DNA from: Streptomyces mayonensis
GTDB lineage: Bacteria > Actinomycetota > Actinomycetes > Streptomycetales > Streptomycetaceae
Direction of reading: 5' to 3'
Assembly: GCF_018982965.1 (NCBI RefSeq)
Contig: NZ_JACBYP010000048.1
Location: forward strand, 1 to 57,443
DNA length: 57,443 nucleotides
In this document: one piece after another, positions 42,059-49,935 of the stretch
Numbering within the stretch: the first letter of the stretch is position 1
Layout of the letters: each line of letters starts with the position of its first letter
Translations under genes and position numbers: made by a program
Notes under the pieces: generated by a model
What the model was told of the DNA's origin: nothing
The model's database searches: none
What the model saw: the letters and a program-made list of their open reading frames with translations, nothing else

Positions 42059-43498
42059 TCAGGCCTGCTGGGAGCTGCCGCGAGGAAGGAACAGCGCGGG
42101 GATCGCGGTGAGGGCCACGAAGACGAGGGCCCACCAGAAGACGGAGCCGAACTCCGCGGCCGTGCCACCCGCCGAGTAGACGTAGTGCTGCAGAAGCAGC
42201 GCGACGACCGTGGTGCCCACGGCACCGCCGAGTTGCTGCGAGACCGCGTTGGCCGTGGTCGCGGCCGCCACGCTGGTCGTCGGCAGCGAGTGGTACAGCG
42301 TGACCATGACGGGTGCGGCGGCCAGGGCCAGGCCGATGCCCTGGGCGAACAGTGAGGCGAGCAGGAGGACGTTCACCTCGGCGCTGTGGGTCAGGGCGAA
42401 CGTGCCGAGTCCGGCCCCGACCAGGAGGAGGCCGACGAGGACCAGCGCCCGCGGGTTGCTCTTGGTGTCGATGACCCGGCCGACGAGCAGCACGGCCACC
42501 GCCGTTCCGGCTCCCTGAGCCATCATGATCGCTCCGGCGCCCAGAGGACCCTTCCCGCCGGCCTGCTGGAAGAACAACGGGACCAGCACGACGACTCCGT
42601 AGAGCCCGAAGTTGTTGAGCAGGGTGATGGAGGTGGAAGCGGTGAAGGCCCGGTCGCGGAAGAGCGAGAAGTCCACGACACCGGGCGTCTCGGAGCGAGC
42701 GGCCCGCACTCCGTGCACGACGAGGAGCAAGGCGCCCGCCGCGATCGGCAGGAGCACCGGCGCGCCGGTCGGCGACGTGCCCTTGGCCAGATTGCTGAAG
42801 CCGAGGATGGCCGCCGCCAGGCCACCGCCCATGGTGAGCAGGCCGGGAAGGTCGAAACGCCCCGGTGCCTCGCCCTTGGTGTTCGGGATCTTCCGTGCGG
42901 ACAGGACGATCACGGCGAGGACGATCGGGACGTTCAGGAAGAACGCCCACCGCCAGGAGAACTCCTGGATGAGTGTGCCGCCCAGCACGGGGCCCAGCAC
43001 CGGCGCGAGCAGCAGTGGAACGGACATCATCGTCATCATCCGGCCCATCTGGGCCCGGCCGGCGACCTGGACGACGATGATCCGCATCAGCGGGAAGAGC
43101 ATGCTGGCGCCGAGACCCTGCACCGCCCGGAAGGTGATGAGGCTGCCCAGGGACCAGGCGGCACCGCACAGCAGCGAGCCCAGCAGGAAGACGGAGAGGG
43201 AGGCGATCCAGGTGGTCGTCGCTCCGAAGCGCTGAGCCGCCCACCCGGTGGCCGGGATGACCGAGGACATGGCGAGGAGGTACGCGGTGGACGCCCACTG
43301 GGCGTCCGCAAGCGATACGTCGAAGTACCGGGTGAACGAGTGCATGGCGACGCCGACGATCGTGGTGTCCAGCAGAGCGACGAACGCGCCCAGGGCCAGG
43401 ACGAGCGCGATGCCGACGGACGAGCGATCCGTCGGTGCGGGGGGCGCTTCGGCCGACGCCTCGCTCTCGGTGCTCGTGGTGCTGATCTCCTCGGACAT
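42059..43498 (-). CDS. MFS drug exporter, DHA2 (EmrB/QacA) type
   Basis: This 479-residue membrane protein has about 14 hydrophobic segments. Motif C of drug/proton antiporters is seen as LLLAPVLGPVLGG near residue 165, and motif A-like residues lie in WAAQRFGATTTW. It is 62 bases upstream of the EF-G gene in the same direction and divergent from the FBP gene. Export of the antibiotic is the likely role. GAGAGG precedes the ATG. Control by the nearby MarR protein is plausible but unproven. Confidence 0.92.
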   Translation of the reverse strand: MSEEISTTSTESEASAEAPPAPTDRSSVGIALVLALGAFVALLDTTIVGVAMHSFTRYFDVSLADAQWASTAYLLAMSSVIPATGWAAQRFGATTTWIASLSVFLLGSLLCGAAWSLGSLITFRAVQGLGASMLFPLMRIIVVQVAGRAQMGRMMTMMSVPLLLAPVLGPVLGGTLIQEFSWRWAFFLNVPIVLAVIVLSARKIPNTKGEAPGRFDLPGLLTMGGGLAAAILGFSNLAKGTSPTGAPVLLPIAAGALLLVVHGVRAARSETPGVVDFSLFRDRAFTASTSITLLNNFGLYGVVVLVPLFFQQAGGKGPLGAGAIMMAQGAGTAVAVLLVGRVIDTKSNPRALVLVGLLLVGAGLGTFALTHSAEVNVLLLASLFAQGIGLALAAAPVMVTLYHSLPTTSVAAATTANAVSQQLGGAVGTTVVALLLQHYVYSAGGTAAEFGSVFWWALVFVALTAIPALFLPRGSSQQA

Positions 43499-43603
43499 GA
43501 GCGTGGCCTCTCCAGTGCAGTGTCGGTACGGCGACCCATAAGCCACAACCTAGGGGTCATTGGTTTTTGCCTACTATACATAGGGCCTGCTAGGGTCCGA
43601 ATC
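43499..43603. promoter_or_regulatory. divergent MFS/FBP promoter region
   Basis: This 105-base spacer is AT-rich towards the FBP gene. It contains a palindrome CCTA (43570-43573) / TAGG (43581-43584) around CTATACA, and the 11-mer CCTAGGGGTCA (43549-43559), which recurs in the spacer at 46136-46146. A MarR or TetR operator here is likely from layout; exact promoter boxes are uncertain. Confidence 0.5.
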
Positions 43604-44095
43604 ATGAAGGAATTGACCGACCCGGAAATCCGTTCCTCGTTCGTCAACTGCACGAAGGGCGAGGTCAGTCGACTCACGGTGCCTCGGAATCTGCCCGAAC
43701 TCCCCTGGGATGACCTGGACTTCCTCGGGTGGCGCGATCCGGCCGCACCGCAGCGCAGCTACATCGTGGCCGGGCACGAGGGTCGGCTCGTGGGCTTCGC
43801 CCTCCGTCTGGCCTCCCGTACCGGGAACGCGCAGCACAGTTCCATGTGCTCCATCTGTCTGACGACGCACTCCGCGAGCGGGGTGGCGCTGATGACGGCC
43901 CGCAAGGCCCGGCAGAGCGCCCACGGCGACGAGACGGTGGGTCAGTACTTCTGCACCGACCTGGCCTGCTCGTTGTACGTGCGTGGCAAGAAGCGGGCGC
44001 AGCCCGGGGGGCGTCTTCAGGAGACCCTCACCGAGGACGAGAAGATCGGGCGCATGCGGGCGCAGCTCGCCGGATTCCTGAACAAGCTCTTCTAG
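43604..44095 (+). CDS. FBP (FusB/FusC-type EF-G-binding) zinc-finger protein
   Basis: This 163-residue protein matches the actinobacterial FBP-domain family, named after the C-terminal treble-clef zinc finger of the staphylococcal FusB/FusC fusidic-acid resistance proteins that bind EF-G and free it from the ribosome. The zinc ligands are visible as CSIC (about 86-89) and CTDLAC (about 118-123), followed by SLYVRGKKRAQPGGRL. The N-terminal part, DLDFLGWRDPAAPQRSYIV, is typical of Streptomyces members. Other copies may exist outside the window. Here it neighbours an exporter and a spare EF-G, so self-protection is the natural inference. Confidence 0.87.
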   Translation: MKELTDPEIRSSFVNCTKGEVSRLTVPRNLPELPWDDLDFLGWRDPAAPQRSYIVAGHEGRLVGFALRLASRTGNAQHSSMCSICLTTHSASGVALMTARKARQSAHGDETVGQYFCTDLACSLYVRGKKRAQPGGRLQETLTEDEKIGRMRAQLAGFLNKLF

Positions 44096-44141
44096 CGCCG
44101 GACGGGCGGCGCGTGCCTCGATGGGAGAGCGTGCGTCGACC

Positions 44142-44543
44142 TCAGGTCCTGGGCCCCGGCACGCCGTTGGCGAGGCCGGCGGTGCCGCGGATGCCCGGTG
44201 CGGCGTCCAACGCGTCGGCGAGCGCCATCCGGTAGGCGGGGACCGCGGCCTCGTACAGGTCGCGTCCCCGCTCGGTTATTCGGCTGTGCACCATGCGCCG
44301 GTCGCCGGTGCTCGGCATGCGCACGGCAAGCTCGTCCCGGACCAGGCGGTCCACCACCCGGGACGTGGACGACGGGCTGAGGTGGATCTCCTGCGCGAGC
44401 TCCGCCACCCGCAACTGCTCCCGGCTGAGCGCAAGTTGCTCCAGGGCGAGGTACGTCGAAGGGGAGAGTCCGAGTCGGCCGAGCTCGCGTGTCAGCGCTC
44501 GCTCGAAGTGACACCTCAGCTCCTCCATGCACTGCCACCACAT
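44142..44543 (-). CDS. MarR family transcriptional regulator
   Basis: This winged-helix repressor has the usual order: dimer helix MWWQCMEELRCHFERAL, DNA-binding helices LRVAELAQEIHLSPSSTSR and the wing VVDRLVRDELAVRMPSTGDR. From ATG 44543 (AGGA seven bases upstream) it has 133 residues. The frame stays open to GTG 44843, but those 100 extra residues look like low-complexity non-conserved sequence, so the start is uncertain. It converges on the FBP gene and probably controls the exporter/FBP pair in response to a phenolic ligand, which is inference. Confidence 0.8.
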   Translation of the reverse strand: MWWQCMEELRCHFERALTRELGRLGLSPSTYLALEQLALSREQLRVAELAQEIHLSPSSTSRVVDRLVRDELAVRMPSTGDRRMVHSRITERGRDLYEAAVPAYRMALADALDAAPGIRGTAGLANGVPGPRT

Positions 44544-44977
44544 CAGCTCGTCCTCGGTCGCCTCGCGCGGGCCGAGGCGGGCAGATGTCCGTGCGGTGGC
44601 CGGCGTGCCCGCCGCGGCGTCACGGCCGCCGGAGGCCGGGGCGCCGAGGGAGGCGCGGACGGTCGGGCGGCGGGACTGGGCGCCGCTCTCTTCGCCCGGG
44701 CGGACCGGGCGGTGCGCGGTGAGTGTGGTGGACGGTCCGGGACGTGTCGTCACGCTGATCACCCATTCTTGGTCGATGCCGGCCGGGTAAGGCAGTTCGC
44801 GCAGCGGGGTGCCCGGGTCGCCGCGCCAGAGATCCCCGGGCACCTACCGACGAGAGAATCATTCCTTCGCGCAGGTTTCAAATATCATCGGAGATCCCGA
44901 TAGCGGCGCCCTGTGCGCCTGGACCACGCGGCGTCACCACCTGCCCGGCCTGTGAGGACGGCCCCGCGCCCGCCGGC

Positions 44978-46120
44978 TCAGCCCGTGGTGCCGCGCGCCG
45001 CCACGAACTGGCCGTAGGCGGCCGCGGCGGGCGGTAGCTGGAGAGCTCCGTGCGCCGCGAGAGCGTGCACATCGCGCCAGAACCGCTGCAGCGGCTCTCC
45101 GTCGGCCTGGGCCCGGGTCCCGCCGTTGCGGAACAGCCGCTCGACGGCGCCCACGAGCATCTCCACCGCCACGGACGCGTCACGCATGTTGAGGGCCACC
45201 GGCAGGTCGTCCAGCGGAGCCTGGTCGGCGCGGTCGGCGGCGCGTCGCAGCAACAGGTGCGCCGCGTCGACCTCTGCGGCGGAACGGGCCAGGACCTGCT
45301 GCGCGAGGGCGTCGTCGAGACGGCGTCCGCCACCCGCCGTGACGCGATCGGCGGCCAGTGCGGTCCAGGCGCGCAGCGCGCCGCGCGCCGCGCCGAGCGC
45401 GGGTGCCGCGAAGATGAGGGAGGCGACCAGGGTGTAGGGAATGCGGTGGCAGCGCGCCACGCCCTCCCCGGTGCGCCCGGCGGCGAGCGCGTCGCGCAGG
45501 ACGGTGCGGTGCTCGGGTACGAAGGCGTCGTCCACCGTGACGCTGTGGCTTCCGGTTCCCCGCAGGCCGCTGTTGTGCCAGGTGTCGTGGATCGAGAAGT
45601 CGGCGCGGGGTACGGCGAGGATCCGCTGGTGGTGACCGGTGGCGCCGACTTCCGGCGCGGCGAGCAGGATCCAGTGCGCGTGGTCGACGCCACTGGCGAA
45701 ACCCCACCGCCCGGTCAGCCGGTAGCCCCCGAGTGCCGTGGTCAGTTCCCCGGCCGGCGGCACCACGGCCGCCGCGACGGGAGTGTCCGGGCCCTCGGCC
45801 CACAGGTCCGCCTGCCCCTGTCCCGGCAGGTGCGCGGCGAGTCTGCCGTGGGCGGCCTGCAGCGCGGCACACCAGGCGGCGGAGGTGCATTCTTCGCCGA
45901 CCCGGGCTACGGAGTCGAGTATTTCGGTGAACGTGCCGACGGTGCCGCCGAACTCCGCCGGGACGAAGTGGCGGGCGAAGCCGGCCAGGAGCAGGGCGTC
46001 GGCCACGGCCGGATGCAGGGTGCGCGACTGCTCGGACTCCCTCGCGTGGCGCGCGGCCCGGGCGGCGGCGTCCTGGATGCCGCCGGTGCCTGCCGACGGG
46101 ATCTGGGCGGTGGGGCGCAT
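44978..46120 (-). CDS. acyl-CoA dehydrogenase-fold flavin monooxygenase (group D) or acyl-CoA oxidase
   Basis: This 380-residue protein starts with an ACAD-like helical domain (FARHFVPAEFGGTVGTF near 60) and has RLTGRWGFASGVDHAHW, a pattern of HpaB/ActVA-ORF5-type FADH2- or FMNH2-dependent hydroxylases. It lacks the EGT motif and base of true acyl-CoA dehydrogenases. GGGGAGGAAA precedes the ATG at 46120. It is divergent from a ScbR-like regulator. It may hydroxylate an aromatic ring of the product. The other option is a role in making a butenolide-type signal, as the Aco gene near the avenolide receptor genes has. Confidence 0.78.
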   Translation of the reverse strand: MRPTAQIPSAGTGGIQDAAARAARHARESEQSRTLHPAVADALLLAGFARHFVPAEFGGTVGTFTEILDSVARVGEECTSAAWCAALQAAHGRLAAHLPGQGQADLWAEGPDTPVAAAVVPPAGELTTALGGYRLTGRWGFASGVDHAHWILLAAPEVGATGHHQRILAVPRADFSIHDTWHNSGLRGTGSHSVTVDDAFVPEHRTVLRDALAAGRTGEGVARCHRIPYTLVASLIFAAPALGAARGALRAWTALAADRVTAGGGRRLDDALAQQVLARSAAEVDAAHLLLRRAADRADQAPLDDLPVALNMRDASVAVEMLVGAVERLFRNGGTRAQADGEPLQRFWRDVHALAAHGALQLPPAAAAYGQFVAARGTTG

Positions 46121-46273
46121 GGTGGGTTTTCCTCCCCTAGGGGTCAAGTGTCTTATTACGGCACTGTTTACGAGCGGAATTACGGGATTGGCTTGTCACC
46201 CGGGTCATCTTTGGGAAAAGATTCAGTTGCGTAGGATTTTTTTGGAAGGGGCGTGCCGGATGAAGGCCTCACC
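46121..46273. promoter_or_regulatory. divergent spacer between flavin monooxygenase and ScbR-like gene
   Basis: This AT-rich 153-base region contains two direct copies of ATTACGG (46155-46161 and 46179-46185, 24 bases apart), the shared 11-mer CCTAGGGGTCA (46136-46146) and a T7 run near 46238. The repeats are candidate sites for the adjacent TetR protein. No clear autoregulatory-element palindrome is visible here. Confidence 0.4.
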
Positions 46274-46912
46274 ATGGTGAAACAGGACAGAGCACGGCGT
46301 ACGTACGCACTGGTCTTGGACGCTGCCGCGGCCGAGTTCGCCGCGCAGGGCTTCGCCGCCACCAACCTGCAGGCGGTCGCGCGGCGTACCGGCCTCACGA
46401 AGGGCGCGCTCTACGGCCACTTCGCCTCCAAGGCCGAACTGGGCGACGAGCTGACCCGGGAGTTCGAGGAGCGCTGGCAGGCCCTGCTCGCGGCGGCTGC
46501 GGGCTCCGGCGCGTCGCCCGTGAGGGTACTCGATCTGCTGCTGCAGCAACTCACCGACCGCGCCCGGCGCGACGTGCGGTTCAGTGCCGGCCTGCGGCTG
46601 GTGATCGAGAAGGCCCGGGCCGAGGGCACGGACGTCGTCCAGTTGGAGCAATTGCGGGCGCTCCTGCTGCACTTGGTGATCGTCGCGCAGGACAGCGGCG
46701 GTATCGACCCGGGCCACGAGCCCGAGGTGCTCAGCCAACTGCTTCTGGCTGTGCTCCTGGGGCTGCATCAACTGGCCCCCGCGGTACCGCCGGAGCAGGA
46801 CGGCGAGCGGACGCGGCGCCTGTGGGGAATGCTGCTGCCCGCGATGTGCCCTCCGGTGCCCGGGCAGGGCCGGCCAGCCGCGCCCACCGCTCCCGTTGTG
46901 CCAGGCGGTTGA
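46274..46912 (+). CDS. ScbR-like TetR family autoregulator receptor homologue
   Basis: This 212-residue regulator opens with KQDRARRTYALVLDAAAAEF and the recognition helix TGLTKGALYGHFASKAEL, both typical of gamma-butyrolactone receptors and pseudo-receptors (ScbR/ScbR2, ArpA). I prefer the ATG at 46274 (GAAGG seven bases upstream) over GTG 46253. The last 180 bases overlap the convergent HAD gene. It may respond to the signal made by the AfsA protein encoded nearby or to the product itself. Confidence 0.84.
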   Translation: MVKQDRARRTYALVLDAAAAEFAAQGFAATNLQAVARRTGLTKGALYGHFASKAELGDELTREFEERWQALLAAAAGSGASPVRVLDLLLQQLTDRARRDVRFSAGLRLVIEKARAEGTDVVQLEQLRALLLHLVIVAQDSGGIDPGHEPEVLSQLLLAVLLGLHQLAPAVPPEQDGERTRRLWGMLLPAMCPPVPGQGRPAAPTAPVVPGG

Positions 46913-47538
46913 GAACCGGGTCGTCGCCGACCACCACCGGATGGCCGACGGCCCGCAGCAGGTCCGCGTCACTCGCGTGGTCGCCGTAGGCGTGGCACGC
47001 ACTCGGGTCGGCCCGTCGGTCGCTCATCGTCCGCCGGGCCAGCTCCGCCTTGCGCGGCCCGATCACCGGCGGGCCGACCTCACCGGTCAGTACGCCGTCG
47101 TACTCCTCGGCGGCGGTGCACAGAACCGCGTCGGCGTGCAGGGCTTCGGCGATCGGGGCCAGGCACGGCAGAAAGGACCCGGAGACCAGGACGACGAGGT
47201 CTCCGGCACGGCGGTGGCCGTGCAGGGCGTCGACAGCGGGCCGGTGGAAGAGGCCTCCGCCGGCCTGCTCGGCCGCGAACCACTCGCGTCCGGCCCGGTA
47301 CAGTCCGGCGCTGGGGGCACCCCGGAAGTGGCGGAAGAACGCCCGGTTGAGCCGACTGCGCGACGCGCCGGCTGCCTGCTCGCGGAGGTGCTCGTCGCGG
47401 ACCCGCAGAAAGCGGCGCCGGTCCTCGCCCGTCCGGTCCCAGTAGAAGGCCAGGAAACCGGACATGCTCTTGATGGTTATGAGCGTCTCGTCCACGTCGA
47501 AGAACGCGACGGTGCGGGAAGAGGTGCAGGTGTTCATG
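46731..47538 (-). CDS. HAD-IB family phosphatase
   Basis: This 268-residue hydrolase has all four HAD motifs: FDVDETLITI (about 13), LVSGSFLP, the Lys in GPRKAELA and YGDHASDADLLRAVG near 190. HAD-IB enzymes remove phosphate from small molecules. Butyrolactone biosynthesis has a phosphorylated butenolide intermediate, so signal dephosphorylation fits the AfsA neighbourhood. The last 60 residues are unconserved Pro/Ala-rich sequence that lies antisense to the TetR gene's 3' end. Confidence 0.82.
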
Positions 47539-47549
47539 CAGTCCTTGTG

Positions 47550-47568
47550 GCCGCCCGATTCGGGCGGC
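47550..47568. other. hairpin before HAD start
   Basis: GCCGCCCG and CGGGCGGC pair around a 3-base loop, 12 bases in front of the HAD gene ATG and next to its AAGGA ribosome site. It may dampen translation or end the LysR-remnant transcript. The rest of 47569-47746 shows nothing recognisable. Confidence 0.4.
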
Positions 47569-47746
47569 ATCGGATCGCAGACGGCACCGGGCGGGTCCGT
47601 ACGGGAGCCCGGCCCGGAGACGTCCGCCGCTGAGGGAACAGGAAGGGAACAGGACAGGAGGGGGGAGGGCGGGAAAGCCCCGGTGCGAACGGCGGGCGGG
47701 GGATGAGGCAGGACGGGAAAGAACGCCCAGGGGGCCGCCGTACGCG

Positions 47747-48067
47747 CTACACCGCGTGAGGGTGCGCCTCGTGAGTCCGGTGCCGGTCGAGGTGCGCGGG
47801 CCGGTCGGCAACGCCCCGGACCTCCCGTCCTGTCGTGTCGACCGCCTGAAGGATGTGGTCCACCCGGCCCTGCAGCAGCGCGCCGGCGGCTGTCAGCTCG
47901 ATGGGACATCGCCCGCGGCGCAGAAACAGGGAGGTGCCGAGTGAGGACTCCAGGCTCTTGATCTGGCCGGTGACGGTGGACTGGGCGCAGTGCAGCTTCC
48001 TGGCCGCCCGGGTGAAGCTCAACTCCTGTGCCACCTCGCGAAAGACGCGCAACTGTTGCAGTTCCAT
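47747..48067 (-). CDS. HTH-only LysR-type protein (truncated)
   Basis: These 106 residues hold a complete LysR DNA-binding domain (MELQQLRVFREVAQELSFTR, then AARKLHCAQSTVTGQIKSLE and the start of the linker helix), but the roughly 200-residue ligand domain is missing; after residue 85 the sequence is unconserved. A proper ribosome site GGGGGAG precedes the ATG, so it may still be made. It is either a decayed gene or a small DNA-binding antagonist. It lies between the HAD and AfsA genes. Confidence 0.75.
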   Translation of the reverse strand: MELQQLRVFREVAQELSFTRAARKLHCAQSTVTGQIKSLESSLGTSLFLRRGRCPIELTAAGALLQGRVDHILQAVDTTGREVRGVADRPAHLDRHRTHEAHPHAV

Positions 48068-48108
48068 CGGTGCTCCCCCTTGCGTAGTGCAACGATACTG
48101 AGCGCTGG

Positions 48109-49101
48109 TCAGCGGGCCCGCACGGTGCTGTGGGGCCGGTACCCGCAGGTGGCGCGGGCGAGGGTGCGCTCGCCCTGGACGGCCCTCAGGCGGACCGGAC
48201 GGTCGCCCGGGGCGGCCCCATCGGCCCCTTCGCTCCCCTGGATGGTGATGGGTGCGTCCAGCTCGCCGAAACAGTCGAAGCCGACCTCGCACGTGGTCAT
48301 CAGACGGGTCCCGGGATCGCCGTACCCGCGCAGGAGTTGGTGCCCCGCCTGGCGGAACGCCTCCACGAGGGCCATGCCGGGGACGTGGTCGCTGGCGTGC
48401 TCGAAGTACCCCGGATGTCCGGTGTCCAGGTGCATCTCGTACGTCCCCGGACCCGAGTTGCTCAACAGGACGTTCTCGGGGCGGACCCGGCCCACCTCGG
48501 CGGGCGGAAGGAGCGTCCGCAACCGCCGGAACGGTGAGCCGTCCGCCGGGACGGGGTGGCGGTGGCGGAGCGTGTCGTAGAGCTCGTCGCCCACCGCGAG
48601 CAGGCGCACCGAGGCCCGTCCGCAGCGCTGCCCGTCGATGTCGAGCGCGATCTCGAAGCGGGCACCGAAGCGCTTGGTGGACTGGCCGGTGTCGGGCGTG
48701 AACCGCCCGTCGAGCAGGACCCGCAGCGGCTTGCCGTCCACTCGCATCAGGACCGGGTCCTCGATCTGGAAGTCGAGGTCGCAGAAGATGAAACGGTGGG
48801 TCAGCGGCACCTCGTGGAAGCGGTGCGCGGTGTAGATGGCTGCCTGCCGCACGGTTTCGACGAGCAGCACCGGGTCGCTGAACCCCGCCGTGTCCGGCTC
48901 GTACAGTGCATGGCTGCGCGGCCACTGCGCGGCTATGAGGACCCGCTCCGTGTCCTCCACCCTGCATCCGTCCGTCAGGAACACTTCGGTCACGGCCGCA
49001 CGGTGGACCAGAGTGCGTGACACCGTCTGGTCGTAGGTGAGGAGACGGTCCCAGGGCTCCGCTCCCGCTCTGCGGGCAGCTGGAGACGTACTGATCGACA
49101 T
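48109..49101 (-). CDS. AfsA/ScbA family gamma-butyrolactone biosynthesis protein
   Basis: This 330-residue protein carries two AfsA hot-dog repeats. The first includes LTYDQTVSRTLVHRAAVTEV and AAIYTAHRFHEVPL; the second includes VPADGSPFRRLRTLLPP and DHVPGMALVEAFRQAGHQLL. The family joins a beta-ketoacyl group to dihydroxyacetone phosphate to begin A-factor-type signals. GGGGG lies before ATG 49101. It is divergent from a butyrolactone receptor, the classic arrangement, with an autoregulatory-type palindrome between them. Confidence 0.93.
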   Translation of the reverse strand: MSISTSPAARRAGAEPWDRLLTYDQTVSRTLVHRAAVTEVFLTDGCRVEDTERVLIAAQWPRSHALYEPDTAGFSDPVLLVETVRQAAIYTAHRFHEVPLTHRFIFCDLDFQIEDPVLMRVDGKPLRVLLDGRFTPDTGQSTKRFGARFEIALDIDGQRCGRASVRLLAVGDELYDTLRHRHPVPADGSPFRRLRTLLPPAEVGRVRPENVLLSNSGPGTYEMHLDTGHPGYFEHASDHVPGMALVEAFRQAGHQLLRGYGDPGTRLMTTCEVGFDCFGELDAPITIQGSEGADGAAPGDRPVRLRAVQGERTLARATCGYRPHSTVRAR

Positions 49102-49152
49102 GTTGAACCCCCGTTCTGGTCCCAACGAGCGGGACCACCGATCGACCTGAGA

Positions 49153-49176
49153 AATATACATTCCCAAAGGTATATT
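49153..49176. promoter_or_regulatory. candidate autoregulatory element (ARE)
   Basis: A 24-base pseudo-palindrome with perfect 7-base ends AATATAC (49153-49159) and GTATATT (49170-49176) lies in the AfsA/receptor spacer; 9 of 12 base pairs are symmetric. Its size, AT-rich ends and position match sites bound by ArpA/ScbR-type receptors. It probably controls both divergent genes. Confidence 0.75.
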
Positions 49177-49241
49177 GTGATGGAGAACGTGAGGACGCAC
49201 TCATCGAATCCGGGGTGCCGACACCACCAAGGAGGCAGTCG

Positions 49242-49874
49242 GTGCCTGAAACGGACGATGCCGGGGCAGTTCAGCAGGCCGGCGGTCAGCCCAAGCAGGA
49301 GCGCGCACGGCGGACCAAGGCCCAGATCCTGCGGGCGGCAGCGGAGATCTTCGCGGAGCACGGGTACGCGGCGGTCACCCTGCAGGACGTCGCCGCCCGT
49401 GCCTCGATGACGAAGGGCGCCGTCTACTTCCACTTCGCCAACAAGCAGGTGCTCGCTCTTGCCGTCGTCGAGGAGCACTACCGGCGCTGGCCCCCGCTCC
49501 TGGAGCGGGTACGGGCCCTGGGCCTGTCTCCCCTCGAGTCCTTGCTGGCCGTCCTGGACGGCACCGCTGAGGCCTTCCGCCACGACACGGTCGTCCAGGC
49601 CGGTGCCCGGCTGCAGATCGAACGCTCCCTGATCGACGCCGACCTGCCTCAGCCGTACGTCTGGTGGCCCGAGGTGCTCGCCGAGTTCATCGCCAGGGCC
49701 AGGGACGCCGGACAACTGCGCCCCGAGACCAGTCCGGAGTCCCTGGCCCGGGTTTTCGTCTCCGCCTTCTTCGGTATGCAGCACACCTCGGACGTGCTCA
49801 CGGGCCGTGCCGACCTGATGGACCGTTACGTCGAGATGCGTGACGCCCTCCTGAAGGGCTTCGTCGTCGGCTGA
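49242..49874 (+). CDS. gamma-butyrolactone receptor, ScbR/ArpA family
   Basis: This 210-residue TetR-fold protein starts its HTH at KQERARRTKAQILRAAAEIF and has the recognition helix ASMTKGAVYFHFANKQVLAL, followed by the ligand domain with a Trp-rich stretch YVWWPEVL. GTG 49242 follows AAGGAGG at the right distance; the upstream GTG 49215 does not. Divergent from the AfsA gene, it should repress one or both genes through the palindrome at 49153 until the signal binds. Confidence 0.93.
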   Translation: MPETDDAGAVQQAGGQPKQERARRTKAQILRAAAEIFAEHGYAAVTLQDVAARASMTKGAVYFHFANKQVLALAVVEEHYRRWPPLLERVRALGLSPLESLLAVLDGTAEAFRHDTVVQAGARLQIERSLIDADLPQPYVWWPEVLAEFIARARDAGQLRPETSPESLARVFVSAFFGMQHTSDVLTGRADLMDRYVEMRDALLKGFVVG

Positions 49875-49880
49875 CCCCCG

Positions 49881-49909
49881 GGTCCGCCCTCTTAGGCGAG
49901 GACGGAGGG
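49881..49909 (+). terminator. terminator after butyrolactone receptor
   Basis: Arms CCGCCCTC (49881-49888) and GAGGGCGG (49902-49909) with a 13-base loop lie just after the receptor stop and before the GNAT gene. Confidence 0.55.
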
Positions 49910-49935
49910 CGGCTGAGGCTTTGTGGAGGTGCTGA

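Noticed and set aside
39876..44095. Fusidic-acid biosynthesis because of EF-G and FusB-like genes
   Set aside because: There is no triterpene cyclase or other steroid-type gene in the window; only the resistance logic is similar.
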